NCBI RefSeq assembly: GCF_024198255.1
Contig: NZ_JAJVKW010000004.1
Coordinates: 620,001 to 684,000 of the forward strand
Origin: Myxococcus guangdongensis
Lineage (GTDB): Bacteria; Myxococcota; Myxococcia; Myxococcales; Myxococcaceae
Direction: 5' to 3'
DNA: 64,000 bases
Part shown: in pieces, positions 47,669 to 55,716 of the stretch
How positions within the stretch are numbered: the stretch's first letter is position 1
Layout: the number at the start of each line of letters is the position of its first letter
Made by a program: the position numbers and the translations under genes
Notes under the pieces: model-generated
Database searches by the model: none
Seen by the model: the letters and a program-made list of their open reading frames with translations, nothing else
What the model was told of the DNA's origin: nothing

Positions 47669-48664
47669 CTACGGCTGCGCCGTCGGAGCCGTCGCGGGCT
47701 CGGCGGCCTTGGTGTCCGCGCCTTCGATCTTCACCTGCTCGAGCGCGGCGTCCTTCACTTCGATCTTCGCCTTCGTCTTCAGGCCATCGATGAAGCCCTC
47801 CATGGCCTTGGAGCGGCGCTCGCCCATGAGGCGCGCCTCGATGCGCGGACGCGCTTGCTCGAAGGTCAGGTCCATGCCCAGCTGACGGCTCTGCAGCTTC
47901 ACCAGGTGGAAGCCCTTCTCCGTCTCCACCACCTGGCCGATGTCCGCCGGAGTCTTCAACCCGAAGGCAGCCTCCGCCAGCGCGGTGCCCCAGTTCTGCG
48001 TCAGCTCCTCTCGGCTGCGGAAGCCCAGGTCCCCACCCGAGGACTTGGACACGGGGTCCTGTGACTGCTCGGACGCGGCCAGCTCGAAGGCGCTCTTGGT
48101 GGGGCCCGCCTCCTTGCCCTTCAGGTCCGCCAGCAGCTTCGTCGCCGCGGTGCGCGCCTGGGCGCGCTTGGCCGCATCGGCCTGCGGGGCCTCCAAGTAG
48201 ATGTGGCTGACCCGCACGCGCTCGGGCCGGACGAACTCAGACTGGTGCTCCTCGAAGTACTTGCGCAGCTCCGGCTCGTCGATCTTGCCGGCGGCGGCCT
48301 CCTGCTGCTTGCGTAGCAGCTTCTGCACCATCACCTTCTCCACCGTCGCCTTGATCTCGGGGTCGTCCTGCAACCCCTGACGTCGGGCCTCCTGCACCAG
48401 CAGCTCGAACCGCACGAGGTTGTCGACGAACTCCTTCTTCTTCTCGAGCGTGGCGTAGCGGCTGCGAACGAAGAGCGGCTGCTCGTCCAGCTTCGCCTTC
48501 ACCTCGTTGGCGGTCAGGTTGCGGTCATTGATGACCGCGACGACGGGGCTCGAGTCCTTGGGCTCCTGCTTCGCGGGGCCCGCGCCTCCACCCTCGCAGG
48601 CGGAGAGCGCGACGACGGCGAGGGCGGCGGAGAGGACTCGGGTTCGGATGGAGCGCGTGTGCAT
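47669..48664 (-). CDS. Parvulin-type peptidyl-prolyl isomerase lipoprotein (PpiC/SurA-like)
   Basis: The start is ATG 48664 (331 aa), because a lipoprotein signal follows immediately: 'RTRVLSAALAVVALSAC' with lipobox L-S-A-C. An eight-codon extension lacks support. After the Cys comes a short linker, then a SurA-like N-terminal helical part ('NDRNLTANEVKAKLDEQ', about residues 45-150), then a parvulin domain: 'RVRVSHIYLEA', 'SEQSQDPVSKSSGGDLGF', 'EAAFGLKTPADIGQVVETEKGFHLVKL'. The fold isomerises prolyl bonds and chaperones exported proteins in the periplasm. It is convergent with the giant secreted protein, so a link is possible but not shown. The C-terminus is Ala/Thr/Pro-rich. Confidence 0.88.
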   Translation of the reverse strand: MHTRSIRTRVLSAALAVVALSACEGGGAGPAKQEPKDSSPVVAVINDRNLTANEVKAKLDEQPLFVRSRYATLEKKKEFVDNLVRFELLVQEARRQGLQDDPEIKATVEKVMVQKLLRKQQEAAAGKIDEPELRKYFEEHQSEFVRPERVRVSHIYLEAPQADAAKRAQARTAATKLLADLKGKEAGPTKSAFELAASEQSQDPVSKSSGGDLGFRSREELTQNWGTALAEAAFGLKTPADIGQVVETEKGFHLVKLQSRQLGMDLTFEQARPRIEARLMGERRSKAMEGFIDGLKTKAKIEVKDAALEQVKIEGADTKAAEPATAPTAQP

Positions 48665-49209
48665 GGGAAGTGGTGCTGAATCGTACATCCAAGAGGGGTC
48701 GAGGCGCGAATCGCATGAACGTGCTGTGACGGCTGTCTCTCATGGACTCGGTGGTCTCCCAGCGGGCCGTGGTGAGCGCTGAGGACGCGCTGATTCCATT
48801 CCTTTTCAGCGGGGGAAGGACCGCATCGACACCACAGCCCACGAGGGTGGTGACGGCGATGAGTGCCACGACTTCGCGGGAGGTCGATGGAAGGACATTC
48901 GACCCCTGGAATGATTCGGGGTGGGGTTCCTGGACGGAGACCCATGAGACGGGGAGTGGCCGGAGCGAGGTGCTGGGAGATGCCACTTCTGTCGCCGTGT
49001 GGACGGACGTCGGGTGGCGGGGCCGCGAAACAGCACGTAGGGTCCAGTAGGAGCGTACTGGGTGTGGATTTGACGGAATTTGCTCGAATCCGGAGGGCCT
49101 GGGCAGTCGGGCGAGGGGCCAGGAGGGGGGCGCGGATGCCGTACGTTGCGCTTGAGGTACCCCGGGGCTCTTGCTAGAAAGCGTCGTTGTTTCAGGCGTT
49201 TGTTGCCAC
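48665..49209. other. Intergenic stretch upstream of tRNA-Arg
   Basis: About 545 bases between the divergent foldase gene and the tRNA. Open frames exist on both strands, but their products are Arg/Ser/Pro-rich and look like chance frames of GC-rich DNA. The only element I can support is the tRNA promoter at 49152-49180. Confidence 0.5.
49152..49180 (+). promoter_or_regulatory. Sigma-70-type promoter of tRNA-Arg
   Basis: A -35 hexamer TTGAGG (49152-49157) and a -10 hexamer TAGAAA (49175-49180) are separated by 17 bases. Each matches consensus at four of six positions. The predicted start lies near 49187, about 23 bases before the tRNA. Confidence 0.6.
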
Positions 49210-49283
49210 GACCCCGTAGCTCAGTTGGATAGAGCGGCGGTTTCCTAAACCGCAGGCCACAGGTTCGATTCCTGTCGGGGTCA
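49210..49283 (+). tRNA. tRNA-Arg (anticodon CCT)
   Basis: A 74-nt cloverleaf: acceptor GACCCCG pairs with CGGGGTC, discriminator A. The D arm is GCTC-AGTTGGATA-GAGC. The anticodon stem GCGGT/ACCGC encloses the loop TTCCTAA, giving anticodon CCT at 49244-49246. The T arm ACAGG-TTCGATT-CCTGT is complete. CCA is not encoded, so the 3' end must be added by the CCA-adding enzyme encoded at 58.4 kb. Confidence 0.97.
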
Positions 49284-49414
49284 CTCTGCAACCCCCGGAA
49301 CTCCAGCGGCTTTTGGAGTGGAGGGGGCCGTGGTGATGAAGTTGCTCCCGGCGTGGCGTCCATGTGGCGTTGGGACCGGCGCTCGCTTCCGGCTCGGGCA
49401 GTCCCCATGCGCCT

Positions 49415-49446
49415 GCCCTCCTGCTGTCAGAACGCAGCAGGAGGGC
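49415..49446. terminator. Hairpin after tRNA-Arg
   Basis: A perfect 12-bp inverted repeat (49415-49426 and 49435-49446) with an 8-nt loop, followed on the + strand by TGACTTCTTTC. It lies between the tRNA and the convergent gene at 49473 and can serve both. Confidence 0.75.
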
Positions 49447-49472
49447 TGACTTCTTTCATTCCGAGATGGGCG

Positions 49473-49901
49473 CTAAGGATTGATGACCAGGAAGTCCGTC
49501 GAGATCCTCAGTGAAGAGCCCCAGTCGACGTTGACTAGGAATTCCACATACCCATCCTTGGGTGCGATGTTCAGGACGGTGAAAGGTGCAAGCCCAACGA
49601 AACGATTGCCCGAATTGTCGACTTCGCTCGCAGAGATGAAGACGAGCGATCCTCGGCGGATGACGGGCCACCAGAATGTGAAGCGAGCGACTCCGCGGAC
49701 GTTGCTCCATCCGTCGTATCGGATGGCGGCGCCTGAGACGGGGGCCAGCGAGAACTCTCGGGGCTGTGCATCCAGATACGAGGCTTCGTAGCTGAGGATT
49801 GGAGCCGAAGGGGGAGCGGCTTCACCAGGCGGAGATGCCCTTGCTGTCGAGGCCAGTGTGAGCAGTGAGGCGACCATCCAGGGGGCGAATTGATGATGCA
49901 T
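49473..49901 (-). CDS. Secreted hypothetical protein
   Basis: The start ATG 49901 is preferred over ATG 49916, because TCTGGAG lies 5 nt upstream of it and the signal peptide begins directly: 'HHQFAPWMVASLLTLASTARA', cleavage near ARA-SP. The mature part of about 120 residues is beta-rich ('FSLAPVSGAAIRYDGWSNV', 'RFVGLAPFTVLNIAPKDGYVEF') with no Cys and no catalytic motif. The family is not recognised. It is probably periplasmic or released. It is monocistronic and bounded by a hairpin at its 3' end. Confidence 0.65.
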   Translation of the reverse strand: MHHQFAPWMVASLLTLASTARASPPGEAAPPSAPILSYEASYLDAQPREFSLAPVSGAAIRYDGWSNVRGVARFTFWWPVIRRGSLVFISASEVDNSGNRFVGLAPFTVLNIAPKDGYVEFLVNVDWGSSLRISTDFLVINP

Positions 49902-50362
49902 GAAAACTCCAGACATGTGGCGGTGATGCGAAATCCAGAAGAGTCTTGCCTCCTACGCGGTTGCGGTGTGTGAGGCAAATCTGGTGGCGGCGTGTGTTGA
50001 TGCGAAGTGGTTTGTTGCGGATGGCCTGAAGGACTTTGTCTGGAGAACGACGGCGATGTGTCTTCGGGGATGGATGTGTTTGTGACGGTTCGCTCCCCGC
50101 ACGACGTGGTCAATCAAGCCGCGAGACGGAAGCGCGCGGACCTCGGCCGGCGAGAAGTTTCGCCACGTCGGCTGGCACCTGGGGCTGCGCCCGCCAGTAG
50201 CACCCCGTCGTACGGCGACAAGGGAGCACACTTTGTTGCGTGCCTCTTCGCCTCCGCGTCCGTCCGTCATCGGTTTTCGTATTGAAGGCGCGGTCGCTGG
50301 GGCTGTAAGACGCGCGCGCTCAAGTTTCCGAGCGCTGAGCAACATCTGTCCGGCGGACCCTG
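49902..50362. other. Intergenic stretch between divergent genes
   Basis: About 460 bases with promoters for both neighbours expected. I see no tRNA, repeat or convincing small gene. The possible frames give low-quality translations. Confidence 0.4.
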
Positions 50363-51385
50363 ATGATGATCTCCGGTTTTGCTCCTGCTGCTGCTCCAAA
50401 CGCGGTGGGGTTGTTCTTGTTCGAATGCGAGCGCCCGCTCACGGCGTATCAGCGCAGCGAGCTCCTGCGCGAGATGCGGGAACTCGGGTTCGTCCGTGCC
50501 TCTGCCTGGGGATTGGAGCGCCCGATCGACGAGCGGCGACGCTGGTTCGGCACTGGCGGCTGGCTGCCTCATCTGGACGTGGAGCACGCGACACGCACGC
50601 GAGACCTCCACGCGTTTCTCGAGCGGCACCGCGTCGCGCGCGCGTGGTTCGTGCAAACGACCACTGTGTATCCTGCACTGCGAACGGTCGACCCACTGCA
50701 GGAGCCCGTCGAGACCATCGAGCCGCTGGGCTTCCTCGACGACGAAGCGCATGTGCACGTCGTGGTGATCACCGAGCGCAAATGGTTCACCTACGGTCCC
50801 GGCGCGAAGCTCCAGATCGAACGGCGTCGCCGGATCACGCTGGGCGAGTACGAAGACGAAGGCGAGGTCGTATTCGAGAGCGCCGTGCGTCCGGAGAGCG
50901 GATATCGGTACTTTCTTCGAGACGGGGTACTCGTTCGTCAGCGCTTGCGCACGGTCATCGTCGACGACGACGATATCGACGACCCCAGCGCCGATGCCCC
51001 GGTCATCGACGCATCAACGCCGATTCCAGATCCGCCGTCGTGTCCGTTCAAGCTCTCGGGGTACCACGCTCTGGTGGAGCGGCTCCCGTACGAGATGGAG
51101 ACGAATGGCGAGCTCTCCGTTGAAATCAAATTCGCATCGACGCCCGATGAGGAGCACCTCGAGATTGTCGACGCGTTCCTGGATCTCTGGGCCGCGCAGT
51201 ATCCACCCGGACGTGGAGGACCGCCTTGGCGTCACTCGGGCATCTCATGCAAGGGCAAGAGCGTGCGCTTCTGGCTCGATCGATTCGCGCCGCCATCGGG
51301 ACGCGCAGACGAGCATGTGGATCGCATCCTGGCCATCATGAATCGTCTGCACGAGCATCTTCCGATCGTGAAAGTCAGCTTCTGA
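50363..51385 (+). CDS. Hypothetical protein, cytoplasmic, 340 aa
   Basis: The protein begins 'MMISGFAPAAAPNAVGLFLFE' and has no signal peptide or membrane segment. A first part (about 15-130) is alpha/beta with 'ELLREMRELGFVRAS' and several Arg/Trp clusters. A middle acidic stretch 'VDDDDIDDPSADAPVID' (about 194-210) separates it from a C-terminal part ('SVEIKFASTPDEEHLEIVDAFLDLWAAQ'). No family is recognised. The ATG has only a weak ribosome site (GGA 6 nt upstream); the second Met is equally possible. Neighbours share no obvious pathway. Confidence 0.6.
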   Translation: MMISGFAPAAAPNAVGLFLFECERPLTAYQRSELLREMRELGFVRASAWGLERPIDERRRWFGTGGWLPHLDVEHATRTRDLHAFLERHRVARAWFVQTTTVYPALRTVDPLQEPVETIEPLGFLDDEAHVHVVVITERKWFTYGPGAKLQIERRRRITLGEYEDEGEVVFESAVRPESGYRYFLRDGVLVRQRLRTVIVDDDDIDDPSADAPVIDASTPIPDPPSCPFKLSGYHALVERLPYEMETNGELSVEIKFASTPDEEHLEIVDAFLDLWAAQYPPGRGGPPWRHSGISCKGKSVRFWLDRFAPPSGRADEHVDRILAIMNRLHEHLPIVKVSF

Positions 51386-51435
51386 CGAACGGGGTGGAAG
51401 CCTCAGGCACATGGATCGCCCTGTCGGGGATGCAC

Positions 51436-52650
51436 TCAAGCGCTCCGTGATGCGATGAGCGCGAGGTTTCGCGGAGACAGGTTCGGCTCGAAGAGCTGGA
51501 GGAGTTCGACCTCGAAGCCCACCTCTTCCAGGAGCATCGCCCGATCGATCAGGAGAACGACCTCCAACGCCCTCGCGAAGCGGTCCCTCAGCAAATGACA
51601 GAGCAAGAGGTCCCGTGTCTCGGCGCGAACGGAGACCTCGAAGGCATTCAGTTCGCCCTCCGTCATTCCGGAGTCGAGCCCCAGTCGTTCCATGCGGTCG
51701 AGCGCGTAGAGGGCGAAGGGGCCGTCATAGAGCGCCCGAGGCGCGTCCCCGGCCCTGACGAAAGCTCGCTCGGGAAACTGTCGCTTCGAGAGGAGATGGA
51801 ACGCGAATCGCCACGCGTACACCCGCTTCATCCGCGCGAACTCCGCTTCGGTCTTCTGTGGCCTCCCCCGCGTGGTCAGTGCCAGGGCATGCGGCGTGAA
51901 GGGCAGGGGATGCGCGCGCCCGACGCGGGAGACGGGGTAGTCCCTGGGGACCTCGAGCTTGTCGTAACAGCAGCCGATGTTCAGGACGAAGCCCGCCCCC
52001 TGGCTCTTGCGGATTTGCGTGAGGGCGAGAGGCCCGCACGTGTGCAGGCCGATGGAGGCCCGGTCCGGACCGCAGAAGAGCGGATCGATCTGCGGTTGGA
52101 GTCCGTCCTCGACGGCGGCATGGATGAAGCTCAGGGTGTCCGTGGCGGGCGAACGGGTCCTCGTCAGCCAACGTCGCCCCTTGTCCTGCAATGCAGTGTC
52201 TCGATCGATGCTGTGGAATCTCCACCCGAACGTCCGCGCACAGAGTCGGGCGAGGTGTCCCATGCCGCCTCCGATATCGACCGCCTGTTGGATGAAGCGC
52301 GTTCTCGGTCCGAGCAGGGCGAGCACCCGCTCGAGCTCGTGCGTTTTCTTGTCGCTGAGCCCCTGCGTCTCCGCGACCGTCAGTGCATGCCGGCCCTCGT
52401 GCCAGGGAAGCGACGTCAGCTCCTGAAGTGCGCTCAGGAGCGTGCCCAGGGACGGAGGCGGCTCGCCCACGAGTATTCCCTGGTCCAGTCGTCGCTCGCC
52501 TGCTTCATCGAGTGACCGGGCGTAGGCGAGCCAATCCTCGGGATAGGCGGCGCCGGACTCGGGCCAGCCCTGGAGGACGGAGCGGGACCAGAGCGAGGAC
52601 CAGGGGCGGAGTTGGTGCGTGAGCGCCTCGAGCCGCGCCGGGAAGTCCAT
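51436..52650 (-). CDS. METTL25-like SAM-dependent methyltransferase (Methyltransf_32 type)
   Basis: The start ATG 52650 gives 404 aa and clears the upstream stop at 52689; the longer frame to 52716 would overlap it. Motifs by residue: 'KKTHEL' (101-106), the SAM loop 'DIGGGMGHL' (125-133), 'GLHTCGPLA' (201-209) and 'NIGCCYDKL' (224-232). This combination of K-x-H-E-L, DxGxGxGHL, GLHxCG and GCCY is that of the METTL25/RRNAD1 group, better known from eukaryotes. The substrate is unknown. The C-terminal half has 'FAFHLLSKRQFPERAF' and a hydrophobic tail. It may be co-transcribed with the monooxygenase upstream (gap 38 bases). Confidence 0.75.
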   Translation of the reverse strand: MDFPARLEALTHQLRPWSSLWSRSVLQGWPESGAAYPEDWLAYARSLDEAGERRLDQGILVGEPPPSLGTLLSALQELTSLPWHEGRHALTVAETQGLSDKKTHELERVLALLGPRTRFIQQAVDIGGGMGHLARLCARTFGWRFHSIDRDTALQDKGRRWLTRTRSPATDTLSFIHAAVEDGLQPQIDPLFCGPDRASIGLHTCGPLALTQIRKSQGAGFVLNIGCCYDKLEVPRDYPVSRVGRAHPLPFTPHALALTTRGRPQKTEAEFARMKRVYAWRFAFHLLSKRQFPERAFVRAGDAPRALYDGPFALYALDRMERLGLDSGMTEGELNAFEVSVRAETRDLLLCHLLRDRFARALEVVLLIDRAMLLEEVGFEVELLQLFEPNLSPRNLALIASRSA

Positions 52651-52688
52651 GGCGGCGCATCCTATGCGCCACGATGCTCGAACGCCTG

Positions 52689-54167
52689 TCACGTCGTACG
52701 CGGCGGCCCGAACCATCCGGTCAGGGCTTCACGCAGACCCTGGCCCGTACCCTCGCCGACCCACGCAACGTGTCCATCCGGACGAATGAGTACCGCGACG
52801 GGGGCGGTGACCACGCCGAGCACCGGGAGCTCCCACTCGCTCGTGTATCGAGCCGCGATCCGTTGGACCCGGTCCTCCCAAGGTGTGATGTCGAGTCCCC
52901 CAGGTTCTCCCAGGTCGAGCAACACCGGCCGTGCCTCGTGCAACAGCTGGAACACGCGCCGTGGGCCCTCGGCGGTCACCAGGTCGAGGTCCGGCATGCG
53001 ACGCCCGAGCAGCGGGTGTCCCGCGCCCAGGTCGTAGTGGACGTCCAGCCCCGACATCAGCGCCGCGTACTGTTTGCGTGGCCCGTCCATCCGCAGCAAC
53101 TCCGACAGCGTCTCGCGCACGGCATCCATCCGTGCGTCACCTCGGCTGAGCGCGGTCTGCGCCATGGTCTTTCGCAGCGCACGTGCCGCGACGGGGTGCC
53201 GCTCGGCCTGGTACGTGTCGAGCAGACTCTCCGGAGAGACACCGCGCACGACCTGGGCCAGCTTCCACCCCAGGTTCACGGCGTCCTGCACGCCGAGGTT
53301 GAGCCCCTGTCCTCCCATCGGCGAGTGCACGTGGGCCGCGTCGCCAGCCAGGAGCACCCGCCGGTTCCGGTAGGACGCCGCCTGGCGCGTCATGTCGGTG
53401 AACCTCGAAAGGTACGTGGCGCTTCTCAGGCCAAAGTCCGATCCGTAGAGCGCGATGAGGCTCTCGCGCAGCGTCTCGAGCGTCGGCGCGTCGCCCGTGT
53501 TGACCTGCTCCTCTCTCAGCACGACGCCCACGCTTCCGTCCGCCTGCTTGCCCATGGCGAACGTGCCCTTCTCGTCCCGGCGGATGCCGAACGCGGGGGC
53601 TCCGGTCATCTCGACCTCGGCGATGAGGTAGCTGATCGACGCGTCCCATCCTGGGAACTCGATGCCCGCTGCCTTGCGGACGAGGCTTCGCCCCCCGTCG
53701 CACCCGACGAGGTACTTCGCCCGCAACGTCCGGCCGTCTGAGAGCGCCACGTCGACGCTGGTATCTCCTTGCGTGAAGCCCGTCACCTCGCTCCCTTGGT
53801 AGATGGGCACTGCCAGCTCGCCGACCCACTGCGCGAGGATGCGCTCGAAGCGCTCCTGCAAGAGCGCGAGCCCGTGATTGTGACGTGTCGGGAAGTCACT
53901 GAGGTCCAGCGGCGTCTGCCCGAACGCCACGTTCTGGACCGGTTGCCCTTGCGAGACGAAGCGCTCGACGACCCCGCGCTGATCGAGCACCTCCAGGCTG
54001 CGCGCGTGCAGGCCTCGCGAGCGTGAGCCGGCGACCTCCTGACTGGCCCGTCGCTCGACGATGGCCACATCCACCTTCGCCAATGCCAGCTCCGCCGCCA
54101 GCATCAGCCCGGTCGGGCCTCCTCCCGCAATCACCACGGCGTGTTGCGTCATCGGTTCCATGGTCAT
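52689..54167 (-). CDS. Class A FAD-dependent aromatic monooxygenase (Rox/PheA/TfdB-like)
   Basis: The start ATG 54167 (492 aa) is chosen because GGAGG lies 8 nt upstream; the frame extends further but without a site. The FAD fingerprint 'AGGGPTG' (14-20) with a closing acidic 'VERR' marks the Rossmann fold. 'YLVGCDGGRSLVRKAAGIEFPG' is the DG motif, and 'VLLAGDAAHVHSPMGGQGLNLGVQD' is the GD/FAD motif. The C-terminal ~130 residues are thioredoxin-like without Cys ('ELPVLGVVTAPVAVLIRPDGHVAWVGEG'), as in rifampicin monooxygenase and polyketide hydroxylases. It uses NAD(P)H and oxygen to hydroxylate an aromatic compound. Detoxification or a tailoring role is inferred; no biosynthetic cluster is nearby. 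Confidence 0.88.
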   Translation of the reverse strand: MTMEPMTQHAVVIAGGGPTGLMLAAELALAKVDVAIVERRASQEVAGSRSRGLHARSLEVLDQRGVVERFVSQGQPVQNVAFGQTPLDLSDFPTRHNHGLALLQERFERILAQWVGELAVPIYQGSEVTGFTQGDTSVDVALSDGRTLRAKYLVGCDGGRSLVRKAAGIEFPGWDASISYLIAEVEMTGAPAFGIRRDEKGTFAMGKQADGSVGVVLREEQVNTGDAPTLETLRESLIALYGSDFGLRSATYLSRFTDMTRQAASYRNRRVLLAGDAAHVHSPMGGQGLNLGVQDAVNLGWKLAQVVRGVSPESLLDTYQAERHPVAARALRKTMAQTALSRGDARMDAVRETLSELLRMDGPRKQYAALMSGLDVHYDLGAGHPLLGRRMPDLDLVTAEGPRRVFQLLHEARPVLLDLGEPGGLDITPWEDRVQRIAARYTSEWELPVLGVVTAPVAVLIRPDGHVAWVGEGTGQGLREALTGWFGPPRTT

Positions 54168-54359
54168 GGCTCGGTCCTCCCACTCCTGTGTCGAAACGGC
54201 CGACGGTGGACCATGACCCGGGGGGCTTGCGGCAATACCCGGGGTCTGGCATCTGCTGAGGGTGGAAAGAACGCAGGCCAGTGCCGTAGGGCGCGCGCAG
54301 GGGCGCTCGTCGCGAGGAAGCGACACAGCCTGGCCGCGTGACCGTCTGCCCTGAGCGCG

Positions 54360-55037
54360 CTACGGACTGGACGGGAGCCCGCTCACTGCGGATGGGGGAG
54401 GGGGGCCATACCATTGCTTCCCAGCGACCCGGCCAATCACATAGAGGCCGATGTTGAAGGGCAGCAGATGCATGAAGAAGAGCGGCATCGTGAGGAACTC
54501 GAAGCCCGAGATCTCATATTCGACGGAGGCCACCTCTTTCTCCTCGCCATGGGCGAACAGCACCTCCCGATAGGCGAAGACGTCATTGCTGATCTCTCCA
54601 GATCGGCAGGTCACCAATCGCAGCTGTCCCGAATCGCCTTGCACCGTGATCGCCATGCCCCCTTGGGGCGTGGCCCAGTTTCCGCACGTGCGGTCGATGT
54701 GCGGACGCAGTGCTTCCACCGACTCCGTCCGAGAGACATCTCCCGGCAACGTGATGACCGCGGCCATCAGTCGGTCATCCATGCACCCGGACTCGAAGTC
54801 GAAGAGAGGGCATCCGATGAACTCGCTCGGCACGATGGGCGGGGTCGGACTTATCTCCACGTTCCCGTCCGAGTCGATCCTGAAGTACGTCAGGGCTTCG
54901 AGTCGGTGCGAGTCGGCAATCACGCCCGCTCCGCTCGGCGGTGTGATGAAGTATCCCCAGTGGCTGTAGCAGAAGACAGAGGCCTCGAGACCGCTGATGA
55001 ACACCAGCGCGAGGACGACGAAGGCCTTGGTCAGCAT
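54360..55037 (-). CDS. Hypothetical membrane protein
   Basis: The start ATG 55037 (225 aa) is preferred because GGAGGG lies 10 nt upstream and a membrane helix follows ('KAFVVLALVFISGLEASVF', 4-22). A central extracytoplasmic part of about 150 residues has four Cys and a 'FRIDSDGNVEIS' strand. A second helix near 178-200 ('FLTMPLFFMHLLPFNIGLYVIG') precedes a Pro-rich tail. This two-helix topology puts both ends in the cytoplasm. The family is not recognised. Confidence 0.65.
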   Translation of the reverse strand: MLTKAFVVLALVFISGLEASVFCYSHWGYFITPPSGAGVIADSHRLEALTYFRIDSDGNVEISPTPPIVPSEFIGCPLFDFESGCMDDRLMAAVITLPGDVSRTESVEALRPHIDRTCGNWATPQGGMAITVQGDSGQLRLVTCRSGEISNDVFAYREVLFAHGEEKEVASVEYEISGFEFLTMPLFFMHLLPFNIGLYVIGRVAGKQWYGPPPPSAVSGLPSSP

Positions 55038-55115
55038 GGCGTCGAATCCCTCCAGGGGTTCGGGGTGACGCGCCGGCCGCGCCACCCCATCCTATCTGGA
55101 AGGGTTGCGCACCGT

Positions 55116-55152
55116 CGCCCCTCCCGTGTCCGACGAGGGTCGGGGAGGGGCG
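55116..55152 (-). terminator. Hairpin downstream of the Cys-rich lipoprotein gene
   Basis: An outer perfect stem CGCCCCTCCC/GGGAGGGGCG (55116-55125 and 55143-55152) encloses an inner stem CCGAC/GTCGG (55130-55134 and 55139-55143, sharing base 55143). It is 65 bases past the stop of the minus-strand gene at 55217. There is no T-run. Confidence 0.55.
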
Positions 55153-55216
55153 TGATTCCAGTCATCCTCGACCTGCGTTGAGGAAGGCCGTCAGCGATGA
55201 CGCGCGGTAGGGTCGC

Positions 55217-55630
55217 CTACAGCGCGCACATCCACCGGTAGGGAGGCCGCGTCGCGCCTGCTCGGAAGCACACGCAGGAACTCTCCCACGAGCCGGTTGT
55301 CTCCATGACGCAGCAGGGAACCTCCTCGTTGAGGGAGTTGCAAAGCTGGCCTGAAAGCGACGTGCAGAGCAGCAGGGAAGGATCACACTCTGGCGGCGGA
55401 GGGCACGGAAGGTCGACGCCGTCGCACGTCACGCCCACGTAGTGGGTCGCGGAGCACGTCGTCGCGGAAGACGGACAGCTGACCGTGCCGTACTCGCAGG
55501 TCGCGGTACAGCCAGTCAGCTCCTGGGTGGCGCGGGTCTCGTTGTCGAGGCTGACCTCGTCCGGTGACGTTCCGCACCCGAATGCGAGCACGGCGACGCA
55601 CCCCAGCAACAACAGCTTCAAGCGGTTCAT
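55217..55630 (-). CDS. Small Cys-rich lipoprotein
   Basis: The start ATG 55630 gives 137 aa. AGGGGA lies 7-8 nt upstream, and a lipoprotein signal follows: 'RLKLLLLGCVAVLAFGC' with lipobox A-F-G-C at about residue 18. The mature part of about 120 residues holds more than a dozen Cys in spaced pairs ('CTATCEYGTVSC', 'CDGVDLPCPPPPEC', 'CCVMETTGSW'), which implies disulphides and an extracytoplasmic site. The longer open frame running back to 56557 crosses the next gene and is not used. The function is unknown; such small lipoproteins are frequent in myxobacteria. Confidence 0.7.
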   Translation of the reverse strand: MNRLKLLLLGCVAVLAFGCGTSPDEVSLDNETRATQELTGCTATCEYGTVSCPSSATTCSATHYVGVTCDGVDLPCPPPPECDPSLLLCTSLSGQLCNSLNEEVPCCVMETTGSWESSCVCFRAGATRPPYRWMCAL

Positions 55631-55716
55631 GGAGAATCCCCTGTTTTGAAGATGTGCGAGCGCAGGGCCACCGGGCCGTGGGCATCGTCGGAGATTCGAA
55701 TACAGGGAGCAACTCG

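Noticed and set aside
48525..48986. Minus-strand 153-codon frame with a lipobox-like 'VTTLVGCG'
   Set aside because: It overlaps the start of the foldase gene in another frame, has no ribosome site, and its tail is low-complexity Arg/Pro sequence.
48806..49408. Minus-strand 200-codon ORF containing 'RNRTCGLRFRKPPLYPTELRG'
   Set aside because: This is the reverse-strand translation of the tRNA-Arg gene, a well-known type of spurious protein entry.
49953..50399. 148-codon minus-strand ORF with 'RNFSPAEVRALPSRG'
   Set aside because: It looked briefly like a remnant of a mobile element, but I could not match it to one, and no terminal repeats flank it.
50233..51123. 296-codon plus-strand ORF overlapping the 340-aa hypothetical
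   Set aside because: Arg/Ala-rich translation with no structure; the 50363 frame has balanced composition.
51595..52515. 306-codon plus-strand ORF
   Set aside because: Antisense to the methyltransferase, whose motifs are clear.
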